Notes: generated by a model from the letters alone, not told the origin. A stretch of DNA of 7,443 nt from Candidatus Colwelliibacteriota bacterium (GCA_028711965.1 JAQTRD010000023.1:1-7443); one strand, 5' to 3'. Positions 1-5,132 are shown, counted from the stretch's first letter. Translations and numbers: made by a program.

Positions 1-2
1 TT

Positions 3-1529
3 AGGAATACCGGAATCAATCTCGACAAGGCTCGGGCTATGGCGGACGAGATCAGACCGCATTTGAGAATGCTTCGCCGGCAGGTAGGCAGATATGAAGA
101 GAGGGACGAAATAGCCGCCGAGCTTGATTCCATTGAAAACGATTATTACGGTTATCGAGCTAAGTCTATTATTGGGGAATTATCCCGCTTTGAGCCGGAA
201 ATAGAAGCGATAGACAGGGAAATTTCGGCGGAGAAGGAAAAATTGTCGGTACTTGAAAATAATTTTAAGAACATAGAGTCTTCCGAACCAAAAGCAAAGA
301 AAGAGATTGATGCAATAAGGGAAAGGCGCCGATCCCTTTTTGCCGAGAGGATGTCTTTGATTCCAAAACCGGTAGCGGTAACGCGAACCAAAAGAGACCC
401 GATAACCGTCTTAGACGAGATACAAGCATTAGCGGAGGTTGCCGTCCAATCATCCGATTATGAGGAGCTGAAAGCTGTCTTAAAGAAAATAATTAAAGCC
501 GTTTCAGACGTTAAGGCCGCGTCCGCCGAGTTGCCTCCAGCGGAAAAAGACGAATCTTTTGACAAAAAGATTGCTGAATTCGATAAATTGTTTGAAGAAC
601 TGGATGAAGTTGAGAAGAAACTGATGGGAGAGCTTGATGGATTCAATAAGTCGTTTAAGGATTCGCTGACTTCGCTTGAAAGAAAGAAGGATGAGATCCA
701 GACATTAGTTGACCGGCGGGAGAGAGTCTCGTTTGAAAGAGAGAAAATAAAATATCGAGAGGAAGAGCTTAATAATCAATTGCGCGCCATAGGGCGCTCG
801 TTTGCCGAATTCGCAACGACTGAAGGCGCGCCTTCCGAGATAGACCTTTCTTTATCGGAGAGAAAGATGTTCAAGCTTCGCAACGAACTTGCCGCGATAG
901 GCGAAGTGGATGAAGGAATCGTGAAGGAGGCGAAGGAGACGGAAGAAAGACATAATGCTCTAGAGTCCCAAATAGGGGAGCTTGTAAAAGCCTCTTCCGA
1001 CTTGAACGAACTTATAAAAGAGCTGGATTATAAAATCCATCACGAATTTTCAGTTTCTCTCGGCAAGATAAATGAAGAATTGTCCGATTTCGCGAAGCTT
1101 ATTTTCGGAGGAGGGCGTGTGGCTTTAAAATTGCAAGCGCCGATTCCTCGGGTTGCAATTGAAGGAGAAGAAGAACCGGAAGAGGAAAATATCCGTCAGG
1201 GAATAGAGATAGAGGTATCTCTTCCGAAGAAGAGAGTAAAGGGGCTGGATGTTCTTTCCGGCGGAGAAAGGAGCTTGCTCTCGGTCGCGATCCTTTTTGG
1301 CCTGATTTCCATATCTCCTCCGCCTTTCATAGTACTCGACGAGGTTGACGCGACATTGGATGAGAGAAATGCCAGGCGTCTCGGGGAAATACTGAAGAGA
1401 TTTGAAGGTAAAACCCAATTTATCATCGTTACCCACAACCGGGCCACAATGGAGGCGGCAGACATACTCTATGGGGTAACTATGGGGGATGACGGCGTGT
1501 CAAAACTGGTATCTTTAAAGTTGTCTTAA
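3..1529 (+). CDS. smc: Chromosome segregation ATPase SMC, 3' part (5' end outside window)
   Basis: SMC dimers organise and segregate the nucleoid by ATP-driven DNA loop handling. The reading frame is open to the left edge of the window, so the N-terminal head with Walker A is missing here; the ATG at 39 is internal. Counting from that Met, residues 1-107 are charged coiled coil matching the arm that follows the SMC N-head, 108-173 form a non-coil insert, and about 174-350 are the returning arm. The C-head follows: FGGGR, ABC signature LSGGE (406-410), Walker B FIVLDE (430-435) with the D-loop after it, and the switch His in THN (466). The ending, EAADILYGVTM then GVSKLVS, is classic SMC. No canonical hinge domain (about 150 aa in the family) is visible between the arms, and only about 508 residues remain after the N-head, against roughly 1,000 in usual SMCs. 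The family call is firm; the hinge loss is an inference from reading. Confidence 0.93.
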   Translation, partial: RNTGINLDKARAMADEIRPHLRMLRRQVGRYEERDEIAAELDSIENDYYGYRAKSIIGELSRFEPEIEAIDREISAEKEKLSVLENNFKNIESSEPKAKKEIDAIRERRRSLFAERMSLIPKPVAVTRTKRDPITVLDEIQALAEVAVQSSDYEELKAVLKKIIKAVSDVKAASAELPPAEKDESFDKKIAEFDKLFEELDEVEKKLMGELDGFNKSFKDSLTSLERKKDEIQTLVDRRERVSFEREKIKYREEELNNQLRAIGRSFAEFATTEGAPSEIDLSLSERKMFKLRNELAAIGEVDEGIVKEAKETEERHNALESQIGELVKASSDLNELIKELDYKIHHEFSVSLGKINEELSDFAKLIFGGGRVALKLQAPIPRVAIEGEEEPEEENIRQGIEIEVSLPKKRVKGLDVLSGGERSLLSVAILFGLISISPPPFIVLDEVDATLDERNARRLGEILKRFEGKTQFIIVTHNRATMEAADILYGVTMGDDGVSKLVSLKLS

Positions 1530-1531
1530 TT

Positions 1532-1575
1532 AATCTGCCTCATCGGCGGATCAATCTGCCGGTGAGGCAGATTGA
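1532..1575. repeat. Inverted repeat forming two alternative hairpins between smc and rpsP
   Basis: Arms 1532-1547 and 1558-1573 pair over 16 bp with a single G-T wobble. A second, perfect 10-bp hairpin (1551-1560 with 1566-1575, loop GGTGA) is mutually exclusive with the first. The octamer AATCTGCC occurs at 1532 and 1553 and inverted at 1566-1573. There is no T-tract, so it is not a standard intrinsic terminator, although it could end or protect the smc mRNA. Its right arm runs into the TTGACA of the rpsP promoter. It may be a dispersed palindromic intergenic element: GGCGGATC recurs near 5008. Confidence 0.75.
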
Positions 1576-1600
1576 CAAAGAGCGCCGATTTGGTTATTAT
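1572..1600 (+). promoter_or_regulatory. Sigma70-type promoter of rpsP-khpA-trmD
   Basis: The -35 is TTGACA (1572-1577, consensus) and the -10 is TATTAT (1595-1600, 5 of 6), separated by exactly 17 bp. The expected start of transcription is about 1606-1607, only 4-5 nt before the rpsP ATG at 1611, which predicts an essentially leaderless mRNA. The -35 overlaps the right arm of the upstream inverted repeat. Confidence 0.8.
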
Positions 1601-1610
1601 TTCGTGACTT

Positions 1611-1862
1611 ATGTTATCAATCAGACTGCGTCGAATAGGCAAGAAAAAGCAAGCGTCTTTTAGGGTTGTTGCCGCCGAAGCCCGCTCGAAGAGTAAGGCT
1701 AAGTTTGTGGAGGACCTTGGTTGGGTTAATCCGCATACTGATAAATTTGAATTAAAGAAAGACAGAGTCTCTTATTGGTTGGAGCATGGAGCGCAGCCCA
1801 GTGAAACCATGTCTTCATACATCAGAAAGACCGGCATCGAAACCAAAGGTCGGACCAAATAA
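1611..1862 (+). CDS. rpsP: 30S ribosomal protein bS16
   Basis: bS16 is a small-subunit protein that helps assemble the 5' and central domains of 16S rRNA. The 83-aa product has the normal family length and opens with the typical basic stretch MLSIRLRRIGKKKQASFRVV, followed by the family pattern around DLGWVNPHT and a YWL.HGAQPSETM segment near the C-terminus. The ATG at 1611 fits the conserved N-terminus exactly; no Shine-Dalgarno sequence precedes it, and the predicted transcription start lies only 4-5 nt upstream. It is the first gene of a compact rpsP-khpA-trmD unit, with khpA starting 21 nt after its stop. The usual partners rimM and rplS are not present in this unit. Confidence 0.96.
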   Translation: MLSIRLRRIGKKKQASFRVVAAEARSKSKAKFVEDLGWVNPHTDKFELKKDRVSYWLEHGAQPSETMSSYIRKTGIETKGRTK

Positions 1863-1883
1863 TTAAACTCCAAGAACCGAATA

Positions 1884-2180
1884 ATGGACCAATCTGTCGA
1901 TCAGCAATTTCTGGAATTTATGGTCAAATCAATAGTTGATCATCCGGAAGACGTGGTTGTGAAAAGGCAAATAGACGAAATGGGAGTTTTGCTTTCGTTG
2001 AAGGTCAATCCCCAAGATATGGGGCAGATCATCGGCCGAGAGGGAAGCACCGCGAAAGCGATTCGCTCTCTCTTAAGAATAGTGGGCGTGAAGAATAATG
2101 CCCGCGTTAATTTGAAGATTGAGGAACCGGAGGGCGGAATGAGAGGAGGCGCAAGAGAGGCCTCCGCCGAACAGCTCTAA
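1884..2180 (+). CDS. khpA: KH-domain RNA-binding protein KhpA
   Basis: KhpA (YlqC family) is a minimal single KH-domain RNA-binding protein. In Gram-positive bacteria it works with KhpB/Jag and affects cell division and elongation, and it commonly sits next to rpsP. The 98-aa protein contains the RNA-binding GxxG loop as GREG (residues 51-54) in the context MGQIIGREGSTAKAIRSLL. It opens with FLEFMVKSIVDHPEDVVV, typical of the family. The last 15 or so residues are Gly/Ala/Glu-rich and probably disordered. It lies 21 nt after rpsP and is presumably co-transcribed. The region before its ATG has no Shine-Dalgarno motif. A hairpin separates it from trmD. The family is clear; the cellular role in this organism is inferred. 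Confidence 0.92.
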   Translation: MDQSVDQQFLEFMVKSIVDHPEDVVVKRQIDEMGVLLSLKVNPQDMGQIIGREGSTAKAIRSLLRIVGVKNNARVNLKIEEPEGGMRGGAREASAEQL

Positions 2181-2200
2181 CTCTCCGATCTTTGACCGAA

Positions 2201-2231
2201 AAGCCCCGTATCTGACGTTAGAGCGGGGTTT
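2201..2231 (+). terminator. GC-rich hairpin between khpA and trmD (weak terminator or processing site)
   Basis: Arms 2201-2208 and 2224-2231 pair over 8 bp (CCCCG/CGGGG core plus two A-T and one G-T pair) around a 15-nt loop. Only three Ts follow, so full termination is unlikely. Because trmD starts 13 nt further on with no convincing promoter of its own, partial termination or mRNA processing that lowers trmD output is the more likely role. Confidence 0.45.
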
Positions 2232-2244
2232 GTCGTATTAGACA

Positions 2245-2895
2245 ATGAAATTCGACATAGTAACCATATTTCCGAAGATATTCGACTCTTATTTCAAAGA
2301 GTCGATTATCGCGCGCGCGTTAAAGAATAAACGGATTTTCATAAAAGTTTGGAACTTGCGCGATTTCTCCAAAGAAAGGCATCGAAAAGTAGATGATAGG
2401 CCTTACGGAGGAGGACCCGGGATGGTTCTGCAAGTCGAGCCGATCTTTCGTGCATTGCGCAGGATATCAAGACAAAAAGGGAAGACAAGAACGATTCTCT
2501 TCTCTCCTTCAGGAAAAAAGCTTAATGACGCTGTCATAAAAAGACTTCTTAAATATGAGAGGCTGGTGTTGATTTGCGGTCGCTATGAAGGCGTGGACGA
2601 GAGAGTGGCTGAGAAAATAGCCGATGAGAAAATATCGGTAGGCGATTATGTGCTTGCAGGAGGCGAGATTCCCGCAATGATTATGGTTGAAGCTATCTCC
2701 AGATTTATTCCGGGCGTTTTAGGGAAACAAGAATCTCTTGAATCCGTCAAAGGATCATATCCGGTATATACCAGACCGGAGATTTTCCAGCCAGAGAAAG
2801 GAAAGAAATGGAGGGTACCCGGAGTATTACTCAAAGGAAGCCATAAAGCCATAAACGAGTGGAGAGAGAAACACGGTATGAAATATGGGGCATAA
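2245..2895 (+). CDS. trmD: tRNA (guanine-N1)-methyltransferase TrmD
   Basis: TrmD transfers a methyl group from S-adenosylmethionine to N1 of G37 in tRNAs reading CUN, CCN and CGG codons, which prevents +1 frameshifting. It is a SPOUT-class, trefoil-knot enzyme that acts as a dimer. The 216-aa product carries DDRPYGGGPGM (50-60), CGRYEGVDER (111-120) and the knot motif GDYVLAGGE (133-141), followed by RFIPGVLG and YTRPE. It is shorter than the E. coli enzyme (255 aa), with a trimmed C-terminal domain. One oddity: in the segment before YTRP, where H. influenzae TrmD has its catalytic Asp169 and many homologues a Glu, this protein has Ser171 (GSYPVYTRP). The ATG at 2245 fits the family start MKFDIVTIFP. 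It is the last gene of the rpsP unit. Confidence 0.95.
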   Translation: MKFDIVTIFPKIFDSYFKESIIARALKNKRIFIKVWNLRDFSKERHRKVDDRPYGGGPGMVLQVEPIFRALRRISRQKGKTRTILFSPSGKKLNDAVIKRLLKYERLVLICGRYEGVDERVAEKIADEKISVGDYVLAGGEIPAMIMVEAISRFIPGVLGKQESLESVKGSYPVYTRPEIFQPEKGKKWRVPGVLLKGSHKAINEWREKHGMKYGA

Positions 2896-2912
2896 AGCAT
2901 AAAACGCGGCTT

Positions 2913-2940
2913 GAAATCAAGCACAGGAAAACTTGATTTC
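2913..2940. repeat. Inverted repeat between trmD and the rpsB promoter
   Basis: GAAATCAAG (2913-2921) pairs perfectly with CTTGATTTC (2932-2940) around a 10-nt loop. The left arm is itself nearly palindromic (CTTGAAATCAAG). No T-tract follows; the next element is the TTGACA at 2943. The placement, a hairpin directly before a -35 box, repeats what is seen upstream of rpsP with an unrelated sequence. Confidence 0.6.
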
Positions 2941-2942
2941 GG

Positions 2943-2972
2943 TTGACATAATGGAGGTTTTTAGCCTATACT
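2943..2972 (+). promoter_or_regulatory. Sigma70-type promoter of rpsB-tsf
   Basis: TTGACA (2943-2948, consensus) and TATACT (2967-2972, 5 of 6) are separated by 18 bp. Transcription should start near 2978-2980, leaving a leader of only about 7-9 nt before the rpsB ATG at 2987. Confidence 0.75.
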
Positions 2973-2986
2973 CCTTCGGATAAAGA

Positions 2987-3748
2987 ATGACTACAATACA
3001 GGAAGAAATAAAGGAAACGCCAAAGACGGAACAGCAAGAATCCCTGACTACCGAGGAGATATTGCTTCTTCAAGAGATGGTTGAGGCCGGACTCTCTTAT
3101 GGTCTCGCAAAAAGCAAGACGCATCCGGGAATGAAGCCGTATATTTTTATGACAAGGAGCGGCGTTGAGATAATAAATCTTGAGTCTTCCATCAAGCTTC
3201 TTTCCAAGGCGGCAGAATTCCTCAAATCAATAGTATCTTCCGGGAAATCAGTTTTAATTGTCGGTACGGCTCCGGCTGCGAAAAATGCTGTTAAGGATGT
3301 TTCTTCCAGAGTGGGAACTCCTTTTGTTTCTGAGAGATGGCTTGGAGGAACCATTACTAATTTCAAGGTTATTTCGAGCCGTATAAAGCATTTCAATAAA
3401 TTAATCGCCGATCGCGAAAGCGGGGCGTTTGGCAAATATACGAAGAAAGAAAGAGTCCTCCTCGATAAAAAAATTGAAAAGATGAGGCTTCTTTTCGAGG
3501 GGCTTTCGTCCATAAGCGATTTGCCGGGAGCTTTAATTGTCCTTGACCCGCAAGAAAACGAAATAGCAATCGCGGAAGCGAAAGAATTGGGTATTCCTGT
3601 AGTCGCATTGGCTAACACTGATATAAATCCAAAGAAAGCCGATTATATCATTCCGGGGAATAATCGTTTAGCTAAAAGCGTGGAGTGGGTTCTCTCATAT
3701 TTGGAACCGTTTATAAAAAAGACAGGCGTAGAAAAGAAGAGCGAATAA
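2987..3748 (+). CDS. rpsB: 30S ribosomal protein uS2
   Basis: uS2 sits at the back of the 30S subunit between head and body and is needed late in assembly. The 253-aa product shows the family pattern: HPGMKPYIF (45-54), then the RWLGGT.TNF block (117-126), GALIVLDPQENEIAIAEAKELGIP (181-204) and VALANTDINP (206-215) with YIIPGNN after it. The usual HFGH motif near the N-terminus reads LSYGL here. About 30 polar residues precede the conserved domain, an extension relative to E. coli. The ATG at 2987 is the only start that fits the promoter immediately upstream; there is no clear Shine-Dalgarno motif. It forms an operon with tsf (18-nt gap), the classic rpsB-tsf order. Confidence 0.96.
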   Translation: MTTIQEEIKETPKTEQQESLTTEEILLLQEMVEAGLSYGLAKSKTHPGMKPYIFMTRSGVEIINLESSIKLLSKAAEFLKSIVSSGKSVLIVGTAPAAKNAVKDVSSRVGTPFVSERWLGGTITNFKVISSRIKHFNKLIADRESGAFGKYTKKERVLLDKKIEKMRLLFEGLSSISDLPGALIVLDPQENEIAIAEAKELGIPVVALANTDINPKKADYIIPGNNRLAKSVEWVLSYLEPFIKKTGVEKKSE

Positions 3749-3766
3749 TAATTATAAAAAAGCAAA

Positions 3767-4210
3767 ATGACTGCGGAAGACGTTAAAAAATTAAGAGATA
3801 TGACGGGAGCGGGCGTTATGGACGCCAAGAAAGCCCTTGAAGAAGCCCAAGGCGACATCGAGAAAGCGGTATCAATAATAGGAGAGAAGGGCCTTATGAA
3901 AGCCGAGAAAAAAGCCGACCGCACTACAGGAGCGGGCCTTCTTGTCACTTATATCCATAATGAGAGAATTGGAGTTCTTCTAGAGCTTCGTTGCGAAACT
4001 GATTTTGTTGCCAGACTTGATGAGTTCAAGGCATTGGGACACGATATAGCGATGCATATCGCCGCAATGGATCCGGAAGATCAAGCCGAACTGCTTTCTC
4101 AGCCGTTTATTAAGGATCAAGCCGTTACCATCGAGAATCTGATAAAGAGCTTTATCGCGAAAACAGGGGAGAATGTCCAACTGGGAAGATTCTGCCGCTA
4201 TGCCGTATAA
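3767..4210 (+). CDS. tsf: Elongation factor Ts, short form
   Basis: EF-Ts is the guanine-nucleotide exchange factor that regenerates EF-Tu-GTP. The 147-aa protein starts with the UBA-like domain (residues 1-50, LRDMTGAGVMDAKKALEEA), continues into the EF-Tu-contacting core with TDFVAR (78-83) and DIAMHIAA (93-100), and ends with the family's closing AKTGENVQLGRF pattern. This is about half the length of the E. coli protein (283 aa) and shorter than the compact Thermus form (196 aa), so the second core subdomain and the coiled-coil insertion appear to be absent, while both ends of the family are intact. It is therefore a natural short form and not a truncation. The start lies in an A-rich leader without Shine-Dalgarno. 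The stop overlaps the next gene by 11 nt. Confidence 0.95.
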   Translation: MTAEDVKKLRDMTGAGVMDAKKALEEAQGDIEKAVSIIGEKGLMKAEKKADRTTGAGLLVTYIHNERIGVLLELRCETDFVARLDEFKALGHDIAMHIAAMDPEDQAELLSQPFIKDQAVTIENLIKSFIAKTGENVQLGRFCRYAV

Positions 4211-4529
4211 CTTTATTATTCAAATAGTATTTTTTCTAGCTGTCGGATTGGCGGTTGTAATAATCGCCCGCGCTTTGCCGCGTATCGAAGATGAAGTTTC
4301 CGAGAAGAGATCGGCGAGAGATCGGATAAGCAGGTTGGCTAATAAGATTCCTCTGGATAAAATGGATGAATCTATTAATATTATTTCCCATAAAGTGCTT
4401 CGTCGGTTAAAAGTTGCGATATTAAAAGCTGATAACGCGATATCGGGAAAGCTACAGGGATTTGGCGGTGCCGTAAAGAAAGAAAAGGCAAATCTTCCGT
4501 TGGTTGAGAAGAAAGAGGAAGAACAATAA
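4200..4529 (+). CDS. Small single-pass membrane protein of unknown function
   Basis: I do not recognise a named family. The 109-aa product begins with one strong hydrophobic helix (residues about 4-25, FIIQIVFFLAVGLAVVIIARAL). This is followed by a charged, helix-prone segment, and the C-terminus is very rich in Lys and Glu (VEKKEEEQ). It looks like an N-terminally anchored protein whose tail lies in the cytoplasm under the positive-inside rule (many Arg/Lys after the helix). The ATG at 4200 overlaps the end of tsf by 11 nt, suggesting translational coupling. An in-frame ATG at 4173 would add nine polar residues inside tsf and is less likely. It is the last gene before a hairpin, so it is co-transcribed with rpsB and tsf. 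The reading frame is convincing; the function is open. Confidence 0.75.
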   Translation: MPYNFIIQIVFFLAVGLAVVIIARALPRIEDEVSEKRSARDRISRLANKIPLDKMDESINIISHKVLRRLKVAILKADNAISGKLQGFGGAVKKEKANLPLVEKKEEEQ

Positions 4530-4532
4530 AAC

Positions 4533-4559
4533 AAACATCCCGCTTAAAGAGGGATGTTT
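4533..4559 (+). terminator. Probable terminator of the rpsB-tsf operon
   Basis: AAACATCCC (4533-4541) pairs perfectly with GGGATGTTT (4551-4559) around a 9-nt loop. Only three Ts close the stem and A residues follow, so it is an imperfect intrinsic terminator. Its position 4 nt after the last stop and before a tRNA gene supports the role. Confidence 0.55.
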
Positions 4560-4570
4560 AAAAAAGTATC

Positions 4571-4599
4571 TTTGCTTTTTATGAGTGAATATGTAAAAT
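4571..4599 (+). promoter_or_regulatory. Probable promoter of the tRNA-Thr/tRNA-Tyr pair
   Basis: The -10 TAAAAT (4594-4599, 5 of 6) lies about 7 bp before the expected start, which would fall 2-3 nt ahead of the tRNA 5' end at 4609. The -35 is poor (TTTGCT at 4571-4576 with a 17-bp spacer, or TTGCTT with 16). The call relies mainly on the -10 and its position. Confidence 0.45.
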
Positions 4600-4608
4600 A
4601 ATCCTATT

Positions 4609-4680
4609 GCCAAAGTAGTTCAGTGGTAGAACGCCTTCTTGGTAAGAAGGAGGTCGTGGGTCCGATTCCCACCTTTGGCT
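4609..4680 (+). tRNA. tRNA-Thr (anticodon GGT)
   Basis: The 72-nt cloverleaf folds completely. Acceptor GCCAAAG pairs with CTTTGGC, D-stem GTTC with GAAC, anticodon stem CCTTC with GAAGG, loop TTGGTAA (anticodon GGT at 4641-4643), and T-stem GTGGG with CCCAC. The C2-G71 pair and U73 are expected for threonine. The D-loop is short (AGTGGTA). The T-loop reads TCCGATT, so the near-universal U55 is C. CCA is not encoded (the 3' end continues TCAAG). It decodes ACC/ACU. Confidence 0.95.
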
Positions 4681-4722
4681 CAAGCGTCTTGTTTATGTTC
4701 CTTAAGGTCAGGCGCTTTAAGA

Positions 4723-4805
4723 GCACGGGTGGTAGAGCGGTCAATTACAACAGACTGTAAATCTGTCGCCTTCGGGCTACGAAGGTTCGAATCCTTCCCC
4801 GTGCA
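4723..4805 (+). tRNA. tRNA-Tyr (anticodon GTA)
   Basis: This is a class II tRNA of 83 nt. Acceptor GCACGGG pairs with CCCGTGC, the D-stem is 3 bp (GTA/TAC) around a tyrosine-type D-loop starting GAGCGG, the anticodon stem is ACAGA/TCTGT and the loop CTGTAAA (GTA at 4757-4759). The long variable arm is GCC-TTCG-GGC, a UUCG tetraloop, and the T-arm is GAAGG-TTCGAAT-CCTTC. A73 is present and CCA is not encoded. It lies 42 nt after tRNA-Thr(GGT) and is probably co-transcribed with it. Confidence 0.96.
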
Positions 4806-4806
4806 C

Positions 4807-4836
4807 AAAAAATTGGCTAGAAAGCCGATTTTTTTT
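4807..4836 (+). terminator. Intrinsic terminator after tRNA-Tyr
   Basis: An A-rich left arm ending AATTGGCT (to 4818), loop AGAA, and right arm AGCCGATT run into eight Ts (4829-4836). The 8-bp core has one G-T pair and is extended by A-T pairs. It starts 2 nt after the tRNA discriminator base. Confidence 0.88.
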
Positions 4837-4840
4837 GCAC

Positions 4841-5050
4841 TCTATATAAATATATGGAAGATTCGAACACCGGAACTTATTTTTTAGTATAGAAAACAAG
4901 CGAAGCGGCGCCTTGCCTCTTTCCATTTCCGTTTCAATACGATAAACAAGTTCCGCTTTAGCGGAACGATCTCATATTTCTAACTCCGCCGTTCGCCAAC
5001 TGGCGGAGGCGGATCCAACGGAGTCGCTAAAAAAGCGACTCCTTATTATG
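4841..5050. other. Non-coding gap with three stacked hairpins
   Basis: No credible gene is present on either strand. The right half holds three consecutive inverted repeats: GTTCCGC/GCGGAAC (4950-4956 with 4961-4967, loop TTTA); CTCCGCC/GGCGGAG (4984-4990 with 5002-5008, the loop containing the palindrome-like GCCAACTGGC); and GGAGTCGCT/AGCGACTCC (5020-5028 with 5034-5042, loop of five A). None is followed by a T-tract on either strand. They lie downstream of the minus-strand tRNA-Thr(TGT) and could stop or stabilise its transcript, or be remnants of dispersed palindromic repeats. Confidence 0.7.
4984..5016. repeat. Palindromic intergenic element with core GCCAACTGGC
   Basis: A perfect 7-bp outer stem (CTCCGCC/GGCGGAG) encloses CGCCA-AC-TGGCG. 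The 10-nt core GCCAACTGGC (4995-5004) recurs exactly at 6218-6227 in the rplJ leader, and the adjoining GGCGGATC (5008-5015) recurs at 1545-1552. Three partial occurrences in 7.4 kb hint at a dispersed short palindromic repeat, but two copies of a 10-mer are weak proof. Confidence 0.4.
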
Positions 5051-5122
5051 AGCCAGGAGAGGGATTCGAACCCACGACCTGCTGTTTACAAAACAGCTGC
5101 TCTACCACTGAGCTATCCTGGC
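5051..5122 (-). tRNA. tRNA-Thr (anticodon TGT)
   Basis: Read on the minus strand, acceptor GCCAGGA pairs with TCCTGGC, D-stem GCTC with GAGC, anticodon stem GCTGT with ACAGC, and the loop is TTTGTAA (anticodon TGT). The variable loop is AGGTC and the T-loop TTCGAAT. C2-G71 and U73 match the other threonine tRNA at 4609. The T-stem GTGGG/CCCTC has one U50-U64 mismatch. CCA is not encoded. It decodes ACA and other ACN codons and is transcribed away from rpmG. Confidence 0.94.
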
Positions 5123-5132
5123 TGGCTGTATT

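Noticed and set aside
2192..2197. TTGACC as a -35 box upstream of trmD
   Set aside because: No -10-like hexamer lies 16-18 bp downstream.
2212..2241. Promoter-like CTGACG-N18-TATTAG before trmD
   Set aside because: Both boxes match only 4 of 6 bases and the start would fall inside or beyond the trmD ATG.
3097..3618. 173-codon open frame on the minus strand
   Set aside because: It lies wholly antisense to rpsB; its composition is that of a shadow frame and rpsB is unambiguous.
4173..4199. Upstream ATG for the membrane protein after tsf
   Set aside because: It adds nine polar residues inside tsf and its AGGGGAG motif is only 1-2 nt from the ATG; the start at 4200 puts the membrane helix at the N-terminus.
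4861..4870. T-loop-like GTTCGAAT on the minus strand, suggesting a tRNA remnant
   Set aside because: The flanking five bases on each side do not pair and no acceptor or anticodon arm can be found.
4639..4887. 82-codon open frame on the plus strand
   Set aside because: It runs through tRNA-Thr(GGT), tRNA-Tyr and the terminator; the protein has no family resemblance.
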